DNA of 64,000 bases, from contig NC_059406.1 of NCBI RefSeq assembly GCF_905220565.1, positions 10,240,001 to 10,304,000 on the forward strand, read 5' to 3'. Positions within the stretch are counted from its first letter, which is position 1; the number at the start of each line of letters is the position of its first letter. This DNA comes from Melitaea cinxia (taxonomy: Eukaryota > Arthropoda > Insecta > Lepidoptera > Nymphalidae). Position numbers and translations under genes: made by a program. This document shows positions 1 to 11,296 of the stretch, piece after piece. The notes beneath the pieces are model-generated. The model was not told the DNA's origin. It did not search any database and saw nothing but the letters and a program-made list of their open reading frames with translations.

Positions 1-60
1 CACGGTCGAGTTGTCTCGACGAGTTGCGTGCGCTATTACCGTGGGGTGTTCAGTTCGCAC

Positions 61-165
61 CTGGCAGTCATGCTGGTCGTGGTAGGAGCTGACAAGCTGA
101 CTGACGTACTCCCAGACCTCGCCGGGAGCGGTCCAGGCGGCGGAGGTGGCGGCGTGCCGCATCAT
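61..165 (-). CDS. Possible first coding exon of a gene leaving the left edge
   Basis: Read on the minus strand, this is a 35-codon open stretch opening with two consecutive Met codons (163-165, 160-162). An in-frame TAA lies upstream, so these are the first available starts. It ends in phase 0 at CAG followed by GTGCGA, an acceptable splice donor at 60-59. The peptide begins MMRHAATSAAWTAPGEVWEY and is Trp/Tyr-bearing and GC-rich, unlike the surrounding AT-rich DNA. I do not recognise the family. The remaining exons would lie left of base 1. The CpG-rich block at 1.1-1.6 kb could be its promoter or 5' UTR. The plus-strand ORF over the same bases has Gly runs and is probably a shadow. Exon status is inferred from composition and the donor only. 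Confidence 0.33.
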
Positions 166-329
166 GCCCACATCACACTGCACCAGTCTCACTTATCACT
201 CACACACTATTCTAAACGAAATAGTTACGCTCTCGCTCACGTCCGAACGTTGACGAGCTATTTATATTGTTTTATCCTCAATCACGAGCAACTGGGTCGC
301 GATCTACATAGCAAGCTACGCTAAAATCA

Positions 330-1090
330 GTTACAGTTTGTAAACAATTAATTAAATATCTACGCTCGATTTAAAATAGAAATAATCCTTAATAAAATTG
401 CAAAACTACTCGATATTTGATTTAAACTAAATCAGCAATGAAAATAAATGTTCTTATAAACAAATATTTTAAAAACAAATCACTATCACAACGAGCAAAT
501 TTTTTAAGACGATATAAAAAAACTTTATAAAATAAATCGTTCAGAACAATATTATCGTTAAAATATTTCTTAAATACATAGAGTAATGTATTCAGATGAA
601 TAAGTAATTAACAAAAAATAACAGTAATACAAAGTAATCGAAGAAAGAAACAGATTCAAACGAGCAAATTCATTGGAACACAAGAATGAGTCTGATAACG
701 CGTGACCTTGAGACGCGCTAAGCGTGAGCCGTGATAAGGGAAATTCGGCGGTCGCGACACGCATCAGTGCTCTCTCGTCCGCTTATCAAAGCGTCATGTT
801 TGTTTTGCACAACACTAATGTAGGTGGGTAACAAACATAATAACATATACATAGTGATCACTAATTAGCTATTACTTGAAGTTAACTATTACTTGAAGAT
901 AAAACAATTACGTTAACTTTTATTACGTAAATAAATAGTAATTTTTTTTTACTACTGTTTATTGTTTACATATTTTGTAGCATATAAATTTTGTAACATA
1001 ATAATATATTTATTTACATTCACAGAATTAGTTTTATAATTTTTTTTTAACATAAACATTATTATCACAAGCACTAAATCACATCAGTCA
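330..1090. other. AT-rich stretch, no gene seen
   Basis: Strongly AT-rich sequence without a convincing ORF, RNA gene or repeat boundary. If the exon at 61-165 is real, part of this may be its 5' UTR, an intron or promoter-proximal DNA. Confidence 0.4.
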
Positions 1091-1094
1091 AACG

Positions 1095-1640
1095 AATCAC
1101 ATGTGAAGTGTAAGCGCGAGTAAGTACGCGTACGCGCGCACAACACGCATGAGAACGAGAACAAGAACGAGTACGACGCGCGCGCGCCTCGCTGCGAGTC
1201 AGCTAATGACCGGCGCGACGCGTATTCGCGACCCCCACTCCGCCACTGTACGCGCTATCAAACCAGTTTCCGTGAAAAATTTTAATTCCTCGGCTCGGGT
1301 GACGACCGGTCGCGCTTTCCTCGATCGGCGTCCTCCCCCGCAAGGAAAAAGCGCAGCACCCCTGGGGCGCACCGGAAATGCACGGCCGGCGCCCGGCACG
1401 CGAGCCGAGTGCACCCACCTCCTTAATTAAATGCTGCACGCTGCACACCTACCCTAACCGCCGCGGCACGCTCTACCACCCGGGCTCACACAGCGACACC
1501 TTCTCGCTATCACTTTTGTTTATTGTTCGCGAACAACGCGACGAGAGCTCTCTCGAAACGAGAACTGACCGTCGCATTCCACGCACATTTGTTATCGCGA
1601 CGCAAGTCTTGCATGAAATATTCATTATGAAAGCGCCACT
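1095..1640. promoter_or_regulatory. CpG-rich block, candidate promoter region
   Basis: This is the most GC- and CpG-rich non-repeat segment of the left arm, with many CGCG steps around 1120-1200 and 1300-1470. ORFs on both strands are Arg/Ala-rich products of base composition and look non-coding. In a genome this AT-rich, such a block often marks a promoter or 5' UTR; the minus-strand exon at 61-165 would be the obvious target. No TATA box or initiator could be fixed. Confidence 0.28.
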
Positions 1641-1823
1641 CGATTACTAATGCCTCAATTGTCTAAAATTTATAGTCGAACTTGATGTTCAGAGAGTCAG
1701 AGCAATAAATCTCTATGTGGTCTTCATCCGTCAAAGCTAACAATGAGCATTTTTATTTGGTTTCGAAGTGAATGACCTACTCGCAGATTAGTAATGGGTG
1801 CTTAAACATATTGATCACATTTT

Positions 1824-1825
<2 letters not shown>

Positions 1826-1886
<61 letters not shown>
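1826..1886. repeat. (TA)n microsatellite
   Basis: Uninterrupted TA dinucleotide run of about 60 bp. Confidence 0.95.
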
Positions 1887-1888
<2 letters not shown>

Positions 1889-4682
1889 TATATTTGTTGT
1901 TGTCCACAAAGTAATTATATAACAATATGTTTAAGTAGTACTTATTGTATAGCAGACTCATGATAAATAAGCGTTAGTAATTCGAATTCTGTTAGACGAT
2001 CTGACTCACATATCGCATCATATTAGCAGGATGCAAAAATAGCAATCTAGGGCGCGAGTTCTGGCCTCTAACAACTATTTCTTGTAACTACTAATACAAT
2101 TACTTATAGTATCGCATATTTCCGAATTTTTTATTCAATAACTGACGTAGGGTTCGATACAACCTTCGATGCGCATCAGGTTGATATGTATGGTTTCCTA
2201 ATACTGTGCATTATGCAGGCTACGGCTATGTCATATTAATTTAAACTTTTATTTTATAATTTTTATTTTTAATTGTATAGATAATGAAAATATAATACGC
2301 CTTACGATTTATCTTCTCTTTTTTAAATCTGTTAAAATATATTGTTAATTAAATTTAAAAGACAAACCTAAATGTTGGAAGCTATATTTTTTGTTCCTAT
2401 AGGGACCAATTAATAGTTAAGTTTCTTAATATTTATTGAATTAACAGTCATTCGAAGCGATATCATTTAGTTGAACGAGATTTATAAAAGAGGTATAATT
2501 TACATTAAACATATCATACGATGAATTTTATTAGAAACAGAACTAGTTTCTGTGTTATTTTATAAAATAGGTCAGTAATGAAATCACTGGTAAACTTTCT
2601 CTTTAGGTTACTTACAAAATAAAATTTATTCGCTAATAAAAGATAAAATGTATAAATAATAACTTAGTACAATGAAAAAAATCTATATTTTGAATCTGAA
2701 TTTTAATCAACGTTGCTTATATGTGACCTATTTGCATGGAAAAAAATAGTTAAATGTGCAGAAGTTAATCTCGATGTCTGGAATATACGACCTGCGCGTT
2801 TTCATCTAGTCACGTGGAAAACCACGTGCAAGTATTGATTGCTACATTTTCGTGACCTTGCATAATAATAATAATCCTTCAGAATCAATTCAATGCACAT
2901 GTATGTAAGTAGAAGTAAAATTTTCGTCCAAATATTGTGCGATGCTCTATATTTAAAGCTACTTTTGTTATCGCTTTATAACGCTGATATACCACATTTC
3001 TTGTAAGTTTGACCCTGTTATTTATTTTGACTTAGTTAATTTAACCTACTACAGTTATAAAGATAGTCCTGTGACAGGCGATCAGCGGAAGATTATATTT
3101 ATTAAAAACACAAATTGAAACGTAAATATTTATTGTTATTTATTAATTGTTATCCTTTGTTTTATGCTACATGTCTAAGAAAATGTAAATGACCAAACCA
3201 ATTGTTAACAAAATTAATGCACAATGCAAATGACACATAGACAATTACTATTAAAAACACACCCAAGAGATACATTGAACAACGTTATTTTGATACAAAT
3301 ATTAAGATTATAAAAATTAAATCGTATTCACCCTATTTTAACTAACAGTAAAAATACAGCAGGGTCCTTTATTTCTCTAAATGTAATCATCCCATACCTA
3401 TACACACACTTCACGTGTGGTGAACAAGAATGAGACCTAACGCAATAAAATGTATATATGATGAATTATAACAAAGAATTTCTGGTACCTTTTAATTCCG
3501 AATACAAGGTACCCTTTCTGTTAATAAAAATTCCCCTCAATTTAAACCGGATTGAATATTAAATAGGGTAAGACAAGTTAAATGCACACTTATATAACTT
3601 AACAGATCGAGTCGGCGATGGTTATTATTCAAGTGATACAGAATATAATTATTATGTGTGAATAATAATTTTTCGTGCAAGCCAGCATCGAAAAACATAC
3701 GAGTTTCGTACTCCAGTAATCAATACGAATGTAATTTAGTATATAACATACCAGCTTATACCCGCGGCTTTGCTCGCATTGACTTTTTTTAAATAATAAG
3801 TATATATTTTTTAATAATTGAAGGTATTAACATATTACTTCTAATACCTTGAATAATATGTGTACAAAGTCGCATGATGATCGGTTAAGTAGATTTCGCG
3901 TGAAAGAAATATTAAGGGTGTATAAAATAATAGAGATTGGTCGAGAAGTCTACATAAGAAATGATGTAGAAAATTAATATGATTTCATATCCTGCAACTA
4001 AATACAGCTTTATTCTGTACTAGTTTTGTCGCATATTTTTTATCTCTAGTAGATCTTTGTTATCTATTTCTTTTAAATGCCTAAGATCCATAATTTTCCT
4101 AATTTCTGCTACGCAGTTTTTCATTTTTTTTAAATTAGAACTTTTAATAAAAAATTAAGTTGCAAAATTTTATGCAAATTGATTCGACCTGTTAAAAATT
4201 ACGAGGGTGTAACAGACGGGGAAACACAAAATGAAAAGTGTTCAGTATTTGACTTCGGAACTCTAAACATCAAGATTTAAATTCGAACGTTTTCCACAAT
4301 GCATCAACTTGATTTTTTTTAAGGAATACATTACAGGCTAAACTGACAATGATGCCGATGAATGTATATTATAATGTGTATATAAAGCGTTATTTCGTAT
4401 AGAAAAAACTCATACTTGTATAATTTATGATATTTACTTATGTATTTGCTAAAATTTTAAACGCTTTTAATTATTTGGTTTTTTCTTATTTTTTAACGTC
4501 TTAAAATACGAACGAACGATTCGAGCCGATCAATAAAAACTCAATTAAGAGAAACAATATGACATATACATGCAAAAAAACTGTAAATTAATAGATATTT
4601 ATAAAAAATTTTTTACCCATTTTTATTTAAAATTGTTAAATCTACAAAAAGCCATTTTAATACCTTATTTCTCTATCTATAA
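1887..4682. other. AT-rich intergenic DNA with degraded repeat traces
   Basis: No coding region is supported. Around 3757-3780 there is a decayed copy of the ACTAGCTGTGCCCGCGGCTT terminus seen on the Helitron-like elements of this window. A short CACGTGGAAAACCACGTG palindrome lies near 2811-2830. The rest is featureless AT-rich sequence. Confidence 0.4.
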
Positions 4683-6156
4683 TCTATAATATATATAAAA
4701 GCGAAAGGTCACTCATCACGAAATCTCCGAAACTATAACACCTACAAACTTGAAATTTGGCAGGTAGGCTCCTTATAAGACGTAGGCATCCGCTAAGAAC
4801 GGATTTTACGAAACTCGACCCCTAAAGGGGTAAAACGGGGGTTGGAAGTTTGTATGAAAGTCCTCTGTTTTTGAAGTAAGAGACTTGAAATTTAAAATGT
4901 AAGCTCTATAGATGGTGAAAAGGTGTCCAAATAATGTATCTTTAGAAATCAACTCCCTTTTGGGGTTAAAACGGGGGATGGTAGGTTGACTCACTCATCA
5001 CGAAATCTCTGAAACTATAACACCTACAAACATGAGATTTGGCAGGTAGGCTCCTTATAAGACGTAGGCATCCGCTAAGAATTTTACGAAACTCGACCCC
5101 TAAGGGGGTAAAATGGGGGTTGGAAGTTTGTATGAAAGTCCTATGTTTTTGAAGAAAGAGACTTGAAATTTAAAATGTATGCTCTATAGATGGTGAGGAG
5201 GTGTCCAAATAATGTATCTTTAGAAATCAACTGCCTTTTGGGGTTAAAACGGGGGATGGTAGGTTGACTCACTCATCACGAAATTTCCGAAACTATAACA
5301 GCTACAAACTTAAAATTTGGCAGGTAAGTTCCTTATGGGGCGTAGACATCCATTAAGAACGGATTTTGCGAAACTCGACCCCAAAGGGGATAAAACAAGG
5401 GTTGGAAGTTTGTATGAAAGTCCTCTATGTTTATGAAGTATGAGACTTGAAATTTAAAATGTATGCTCTATAGATGGTGAGGAGGAATCCAAATAATGCA
5501 TCGTAATCTAGATTTAAAAAAAAAGAAAGTTCACTGACTTACTCGTCATGAGAACTCAAAAATCGCTAGAGGGTCCATCCATCCAGGATAGAGAAAGATG
5601 AAATTTGGCAGGGAAGTAAATTATAGGTAGTAGACGTCCGCTACGAACGGATTTTGCGATATTCCACCGCTAAGGGGGGTTTAATTGGGGTTAGCATATT
5701 TGTATGAAACATATACAGCAGCTATAAGTTCGCCTGATAGGTTGTTTATACTGCAGCCTCAAAATAAAACTAAGAATGTGGTGTATAGAGAGGTTTTATA
5801 AAAACATCTTTTAAATTATACAAAATTATGCCTTTTAAAAAGTTACTCAATGTTATAAGCATTTCAAGTGACTGAAATAAAAAAAATAATTTGCGTTAAA
5901 CATCTTAATAGTAATGCATATCTTCATAACCACGCGGACGTAGTCGCGGACAACAGTTAGTGTATTATAAAACAAAGTCCCCCAAAAGTGTATGTGATCG
6001 ATTCCCTCAAAATCTACTTAACGGATTTGCATGCGGTTCATGAGGAAGGTTTACGTAACGGCTAAGTCGATTTTGATGAGATTTTCACTAAAAGTTTGCC
6101 GGGAAAACTTTGTAACACACTGATTTTAACGCGGGCGAAGCCGCGGGCACAGCTAG
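4683..6156 (+). mobile_element. Helitron-like non-autonomous element (1.47 kb)
   Basis: The left end reads A|TCTATAATATATA and the right end GCGAAGCCGCGGGCACAGCTAG|T. A TC start, a GC-rich palindromic segment just before a CTAG end, and insertion between A and T without a target duplication are the Helitron signature. The same termini recur at 25250, 56994, 36390 and 46074. No Rep/helicase coding lies inside. Most of the length is a tandem array of about 280-bp units. Confidence 0.62.
4711..5710 (+). repeat. Tandem array of ~270-282 bp units
   Basis: Units start at the motif ACTCATCACG at 4711, 4993 and 5271, with a degenerate one (ACTCGTCATG) at 5541, giving periods of 282, 278 and 270 bp. 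Units 1 and 2 are very similar, unit 3 diverges late, and unit 4 is truncated and decayed. Each unit holds a landmark resembling CGACCCCTAAAGGGGT. It looks like expansion inside the Helitron-like element. Confidence 0.85.
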
Positions 6157-6270
6157 TTAGAAATATATATTTTCCTATGCTATATATCATGTAGCTGCAG
6201 AAATAGTTATTAAGTGTTAATGTGGAAAAAATATGCATATCTAGTTGCAAATTAATACAAATCTAAAAAA

Positions 6271-6733
6271 TTAAAAAAAAAACAAAAAACCCGCCTGCGT
6301 GAAGAACAACTAATAGAAAATCAACTGAAAAAGCTGGAACAAGATAAAAATTCAATACAAAGTCAGCGAAATAAATAGAAACAATATCAAAAATTTTGTG
6401 CTGTACATTTAAAATATATTAATACGGTAGTCTTTCGAAACTTTATGCAACGTCGTACATAACATGCAGTCGGAGACATGCACAAAGAGAGAATGATTTG
6501 ACTTATCCTTCAATTTCATGCCTCCGACTGCATATTATCTACGACGTTGCATAAAGTTTCGAAGGACTACCGTATTAATATATTTTAAATGTACAGCACA
6601 AAATGTTTGATATTGTTTCTATTTATTTCGCTGACTTTGTGTGCATATTGAATTTTTATCTTGTTCCAGCTTTTTCAGTTGATTTTCTATTAGTTGTTCT
6701 TCACGCAGGCGGGTTTTTTGTTTTTTTTTTTTA
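6271..6733. repeat. Large palindrome, arms ~205-210 bp
   Basis: The left arm (about 6271-6477) and right arm (about 6522-6733) are near-perfect reverse complements separated by about 45 bp. Matching landmarks are CCCGCCTGCGTGAAGAAC on the left against GTTCTTCACGCAGGCGGG on the right, and GCAGTCGGAG against CTCCGACTGC at the centre. One frame of the left arm reads REEQLIENQLKKLEQD, a coiled-coil-like peptide, so the arm probably derives from a transposon coding region. Confidence 0.9.
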
Positions 6734-6756
6734 ATTATTATTTTATTTATGTCTTT

Positions 6757-6938
6757 TTAGTCAGACAAATTACGTAATCGGTTCAATTCATTAAAACAGT
6801 TTACATCATGTGGTTGATTAAGTATTTTTTTAGGGTCAAGAGAACTGATAGCAAGCCCGGAGAAAGATCTCACTCTGTTCAAAGCAACGTAAGCCTGACC
6901 TTTAGCAAATAGGTGACTGCTTAAGTCAACAACTATTA
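6757..6938 (-). pseudogene. Helitron PIF1-type helicase, C-terminal remnant
   Basis: A minus-strand reading frame of about 60 codons ending in TAA at 6759-6757. It contains HLFAKGQAYVALNRVRS followed by GLAI and LNQPHD. This matches the last helicase motif of PIF1-family helicases (the GQAYVALSRV class) as found at the C-terminus of Helitron RepHel proteins. Helicase motifs I-V and the Rep nickase are absent, so this is only the 3' tip of a RepHel gene. It ends about 20 bp from the large palindrome, whose arms also look Helitron-derived. Identification rests on motif recognition; a full-length parent elsewhere in the genome is expected but not shown. Confidence 0.6.
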
Positions 6939-6959
6939 GTTTTAATATAATGAAATTAT

Positions 6960-7950
6960 TATTAAAATTATTTGTTTGTATTTGGTATTATGTATTTGTT
7001 ATTGATTTTATTAATGTAATTGTAAATTGGTGTGACATTTATTAATTTTTATTTGTAATTTTAATTGTATGTTTTTTTTAACCATTGTATTTTATTAGAA
7101 AGGCTACACCCCGAAGTTGATCGTCGCCTAGGAGGCGAGTTTGGCATGGTGTAGGCGTGGGAAATAGCAAAGTCCACATTTTTTAAACTTTAATATTGTA
7201 TTTCTTTATTAGTATTACGGTAATAATAATCATGATATACCTTTTTAAAATCCTTGTATTGTGCCCTTCAATTTGATACCCATATTGTAGTATTCGAGAA
7301 AAAAATTTTTTTTCATTAACTACAATGGCTTCGCGCAGCCGCCATGTTTGATTTTTTTTTAATGTCACCTATCTAAGAACACTTGGGCAGCTAAGACAAA
7401 CCTAACGATACCTCAATTATGTAAATCCGTTCAGTGGTTCTGTAAATATGAGGTAGTAAAGAATATTACATACAAATATACATACACACAAGATACGCGC
7501 GAAAAACATAACCCTTCCTTGGCAGTCGGGTAATAAAAGAGGTCGTAGTTGATAGAAGAAAAAGAAACGAACGTTATAATAGTTTCGTTTAAGTGATCCA
7601 ATATTTTTGAAATGCAGTAAAACAAGAATTTGGCACGTACATCTTAGTAACGGAGTTTATAAAAACAAGCATACTAACTATGATAGATGGAATAAGGAAT
7701 AAAATGTTAACTGTTTCGAAAAGAATTAGTTACTTTACCCCAACAATGCTTGGTTCTCAAAGGTACATGCCTCGTTTGTTCTTACTTCAGCCTAGCTATT
7801 CAATTGTCGATTACTATGATTCGTTTTACGGATCTCCTTATTTCAGATTCGATCGAGCACAGTTCTATGAATAAACATTGTCTCTTAATTCTTAAGCATT
7901 TTTATGAGTAACAATGAAAACATTATGAATAACACTACCCTCAAGTAGTG
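6960..7950. other. AT-rich DNA with one structured motif
   Basis: No gene is supported; the short ORFs here lack recognisable content. At 7103-7154 a two-tier stem-loop is visible: GCTACACC pairs with GGTGTAG, enclosing TCGCCT/AGGCGA. It probably comes from a retroelement 3' end. Confidence 0.35.
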
Positions 7951-7954
7951 TTGT

Positions 7955-8215
7955 GTTGTGTTGTGTTTCCGTGGTGAATAAAGTGAGCTCTTGGGGAAGA
8001 TCATTATCAGGTGTATATGATAGCAAACGGGATCGATAGCTTAACGTGCTCTCCGAGGCACGGTGGGGAGAATCACAAGAACAAACAATCAGACCTGAAA
8101 TAAAATTTGTATTACCACAAATTATACATTCCGAGCGGGAATCGAACCGACGACTGTCTGTTTTAGGCGCCGGCGACACGACACACGCACCATTACACCA
8201 GAGCGGTCGTCAACG
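7955..8215 (-). repeat. tRNA-derived SINE, minus strand
   Basis: The minus strand carries a decayed Pol III head: a B-box-like GGTTCGATTCCCGC near 8130-8145 and an upstream A-box-like stretch near 8195-8205. The body holds GAGGCACGGTGGGGAGA (plus strand, near 8055), shared with the copy at 51130-51345. Related copies are at 52945 and 54827. Confidence 0.65.
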
Positions 8216-8234
8216 GTAAGTACGTATAGTAATT

Positions 8235-8645
8235 TATAATTATAACCATCATCGGCCTATTAGTCCACAATTGGACGTAAGCCTTCCCAGGACACGCCAC
8301 ATAACCTGATCTAACGCTTTTACTATCCAATCACAACCTCCGTCGTCGGTCCATACGCCGGAGGGCGTCGAAAACTACGTTTTTCAAGCCGTGGTCACTA
8401 TTCGAGAACCCGCTTACTCCACCGACGATCTGTTCAACGACAGATGTTACCAGCCCACTGCCACTTCAGTTTGCTACACTTCTGAACTATGTATGTCAGT
8501 TACTTTCGTCTTATACCGGATAGTCTTATTTTGTAGCCTTTTCAAAATCCAATCTGCTCCGGCGGCTGGAAAGCGTGAAATCTTGATACCAAATGAGGAT
8601 CCCCTAGAACAGCTAGTAGATGTGACTCAGTAGCGTGATCGGCCG
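8235..8645 (-). pseudogene. RTE-clade LINE, 3' fragment
   Basis: On the minus strand the end of an RTE-type ORF is recognisable: a KAYVQLWTN-like C-terminus next to 8270-8290, preceded by a DALRRMDRRRR stretch, followed by an ATGATGG-type tail. RTE elements typically end in (E/G)AYVQQW plus a TGATGA tail, as other copies in this window do (32866, 35380). Upstream coding is frameshifted and stop-containing. It is 5'-truncated and inactive. Confidence 0.6.
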
Positions 8646-8649
8646 ACAG

Positions 8650-10025
8650 TTTTTAAGAAGATTCGTGTTTCCTTTCTTGAGCCACTACACCTTTACTCCA
8701 CGCCTTTGAGGTAGTCCTAGTGTTTAGCACTGAGTGAACCAACCTCTTAAGCGCCTCAAGCATGGGACCAAAAGCAGAACATACCATGCAGTTGATTTTC
8801 ATGAAATAGGTGTTTGTGCTTGTCTTACGCGTGTTTCCCAGCGCCTGGCTGTGTGAGTCATTTATGTCAAAGGAAATCATTAATCATCAACAGTTCAAAT
8901 CATTTTTAGACACATTTAGTGACAGAATTTACTACTTATTGTCATTTTTTATATCATTAACACCTGTCCATAATGAGCCCATTGGGCCCGGCCCCATGTC
9001 CACGGCACGGCGCCGGCACTGTAACACGACACGACGCCGTTGCCGTAACACGGCACGCCACACTATGGGAAAGCCCCATACAAAGCCGTCTGAAAACCGT
9101 TTCACGAGAAAGTCGTTGTTGTTATGGAATAAAAATAATAAATTAATATAGTCAAATAAGCTTTCTTTATCCAATTTTTTTTTTTTTTTTGTTATAATGT
9201 ATATAAATAGGCTTCAAAGTTAACTCATGTTCAATAACGTAATTTTGACGCAATGCGTTACTACAATTCAACGCCACATTACTCGAAAGTTTTTGATATA
9301 AATGCATAAGTATTATACATTTTTTAAATGCTTATAATCTCTTCTTAACGTTTCGTAATTAATATTATATATATTCGTTTGATAAAATAAAATTAACCAA
9401 TATAGTTTAATATGGTATGTTTTTAGGGTTAATTTTTTTTAACGAGACGTTTACCCGTTACCGCTGCTTGCCGCTGTCGAGATATTTGATGTATTAAGAT
9501 CTTTACACATTAGCTAACGCAAGGAGAAAAAAAATTGCACATATTTGCACTTTTTGTCACGGTGTCAAAACATATCGCGAGGTAAAAATCATTATTTTTT
9601 CAATTTCTTTTTATTTCTCATAAAATTATTTGGTATCTATTAAGGTCAAATTGATAAAAAGTTCATTACAGTGATGAGTATTATTAATAGTTTTTTTCTG
9701 GTTTTGATACAGTTTTGACCACCTTACTTGATAAAATATGGTCACTTATCTATTAGGGTCGAATTAAAAACAGGTTGGTTATGGGAAGAGTGTAAATTAT
9801 TATTTTCTTATCTTTTTGCACATAGCACTATTTCATTGGCCTATAAAAGGACGGCGAGCCCTGAAAAATTCACAGTTGTTGGTCAGACAGTCAGTTGCCC
9901 TAAAAAGCAGTTAATACCTTTTTTCAAATATTCCCAAAAGTTAACTGATTTGAAAAATGGGTGAATTTGTTTGTAGCAAGCGAGAATTGTGTAATTTATT
10001 GATAAATGGGAATAATATTTCTATA
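8650..10025. other. Intergenic DNA, no gene supported
   Basis: A GC-rich 100-bp island with CGGCACGG-type repeats lies at 8985-9065. A TATAAAAGG motif at about 9841 precedes a short ORF (9728-9964) with no recognisable content. The remainder is AT-rich. Confidence 0.35.
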
Positions 10026-10029
10026 TAGA

Positions 10030-10219
10030 CTACTTACAAGAAAATTTCAATTTGTCACCAGAGGATATGGCTACTGTGGTCTCTTACATTCAAAGAAACT
10101 TGGTATCTAAATGTAACGAACGCTGGAGAAATGCATCTTGGATAAAAGAACGCTTTGAAAGTAAGAACGTCATTTGGTTAGATGGTCAATTTCGTGTTCG
10201 TTATCGTGTGTTAAAATAA
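10030..10219 (+). pseudogene. Possible transposon-derived coding fragment
   Basis: A plus-strand frame ending in TAA at 10217-10219 reads YLQENFNLSPEDMATVV, then RWRNASWIKERFESKN and WLDGQF. The pattern of Trp/Arg-rich helices ending in WL(N/D)G resembles uncharacterised transposon proteins common in insect genomes. No start or splice acceptor could be fixed. It lies tail-to-tail with, and just beside, the minus-strand exon ending at 10234. Confidence 0.3.
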
Positions 10220-10233
10220 ATTTCACTACTCAC

Positions 10234-11296
10234 CTTTGAGCGCGGTCGTCCCACTCCTCTCTTCACATTTGTATCATTGTTTGTTTCATCACTTTTAATC
10301 TTTTTCACGTTAACAATAGTCTTCAAAGAACATGACTTTTCCTTACTTTTAGCTAAGTCTTTCTCACAAGTTTCTTCATCACTATCACTTTTTATAATAT
10401 TTTTTGATTTTGTTTTTTGTGGTGAACATTTAGACGGCAAATTCTTCTTAACAGTTTTCAGAGGCAAATCATCTTCGCTCGATGAATCAGAAGAACATTT
10501 ACTACATGAATCCGAGCTTGAACTGCTCTCAGAGACTTGTTTTTTCACTGGTTTATCTTTTGGTGACTTCGACGAAACCTCATTTGGTTTCTTTTTAACC
10601 GATGGCTTGACAGTTTTTTTAGGTGTTGATTTTCGTGGTGGAATTGCAGCAATTTTTAACTTCAATCCAGTGTCACAAGATGTAACCGAGAAGTGCGGTT
10701 TCCGCGTGTTGCTCTGTTTATTACCAGAACATTCCCAGTCACTTCCTGATGATCCACTGGAAGTACTTTTCTGGAAGTAAATAAAAGACAGTATTAACAA
10801 AACATCTATGTTTGAATTATTAATTTTATTTTTCTATACAAACATACATATTTTTTTTTAATGTAACTAGGTCGGCAAACAAGCTTATGGCTCACCTGAT
10901 GTTAAGCAATTATCATAGCTTGTAGACGCCTGCAATACCAGAAGCATCACAAGCGCGTTGCCGACCCTATCCCCAATCCTCCCCAGGAGCTCTGGTCACC
11001 TTTCTCACCAACAGTATTATTTAGCTATGGTCTTCTGTAAGGTCGAGGTGCTACCCTAGGCAGGTTGCTCCATATTTTGGGCAGGTAATTTCCTGCTGTG
11101 CCCTACCTCAGTTAAAATAAGTCATAACATACAATAATATTTATAATTTTAAATATAAGCAATTGCAATGCAAATAGACAGATAATATACTGACATACTA
11201 ATCTCATTCTTACTCATTTATTGAACTAACCTCGGAATCACTGTTTGAATCCGAATCACCACTTGAATCTTGAGTTTTTGGCACCTCTGTGCCCAT
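10234..11296 (-). CDS. Ser/Lys-rich probable nuclear protein, N-terminal two exons
   Basis: Exon A codes at 11296-11231 (22 codons, MGTEVPKTQDSS...), with acceptor TTTGTTTCAG upstream and donor GAG|GTTAGT. Exon B runs 10770-10234 (179 codons) between acceptor ACTTCCAG and donor AAG|GTGAGT. Both junctions are phase 0, and the join reads smoothly as SDSNSDSE-KSTSSGSSGS. The product is acidic/Ser-rich, then Lys/Pro-rich with repeated KKP/TPKK blocks and a SSSSSDSCSKCSSDSSSEDD run, ending in GVGRPRSK, an AT-hook-like motif. This composition suggests a chromatin-associated protein, but I cannot name it. Further exons should lie to the left but were not identified. The 5' UTR exon must lie to the right. 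The intron (10771-11230) carries a SINE. Plus-strand ORFs over exon B are shadows. Confidence 0.62.
10862..11105 (-). repeat. SINE with LINE-type 3' tail (family S1), minus strand
   Basis: Begins on the plus strand with ACTAGGTCGGCAAACAAGC and ends with TGCTGTGCCCTACCTCAG; oriented by its A-rich end it is on the minus strand. The same family occurs at 22351-22625, 44277-44563, 46963-47065, 54452-54660 and 58770-59030. It lies within the intron of the Ser/Lys-rich gene. Confidence 0.8.

Noticed and set aside
1149..1650. Overlapping Arg/Ala-rich ORFs on both strands
   Set aside because: All six frames are open because the block is CpG-rich; no family resemblance, and opposite strands score alike.
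4711..5710. Possible CRISPR-like array
   Set aside because: Units are about 280 bp, contiguous and without spacers, in a eukaryotic Helitron-like element.
10277..10780. 167-codon plus-strand ORF rich in Phe/Leu/Ser
   Set aside because: It is the antisense of the Ser/Lys-rich exon on the minus strand, which has matching splice sites.
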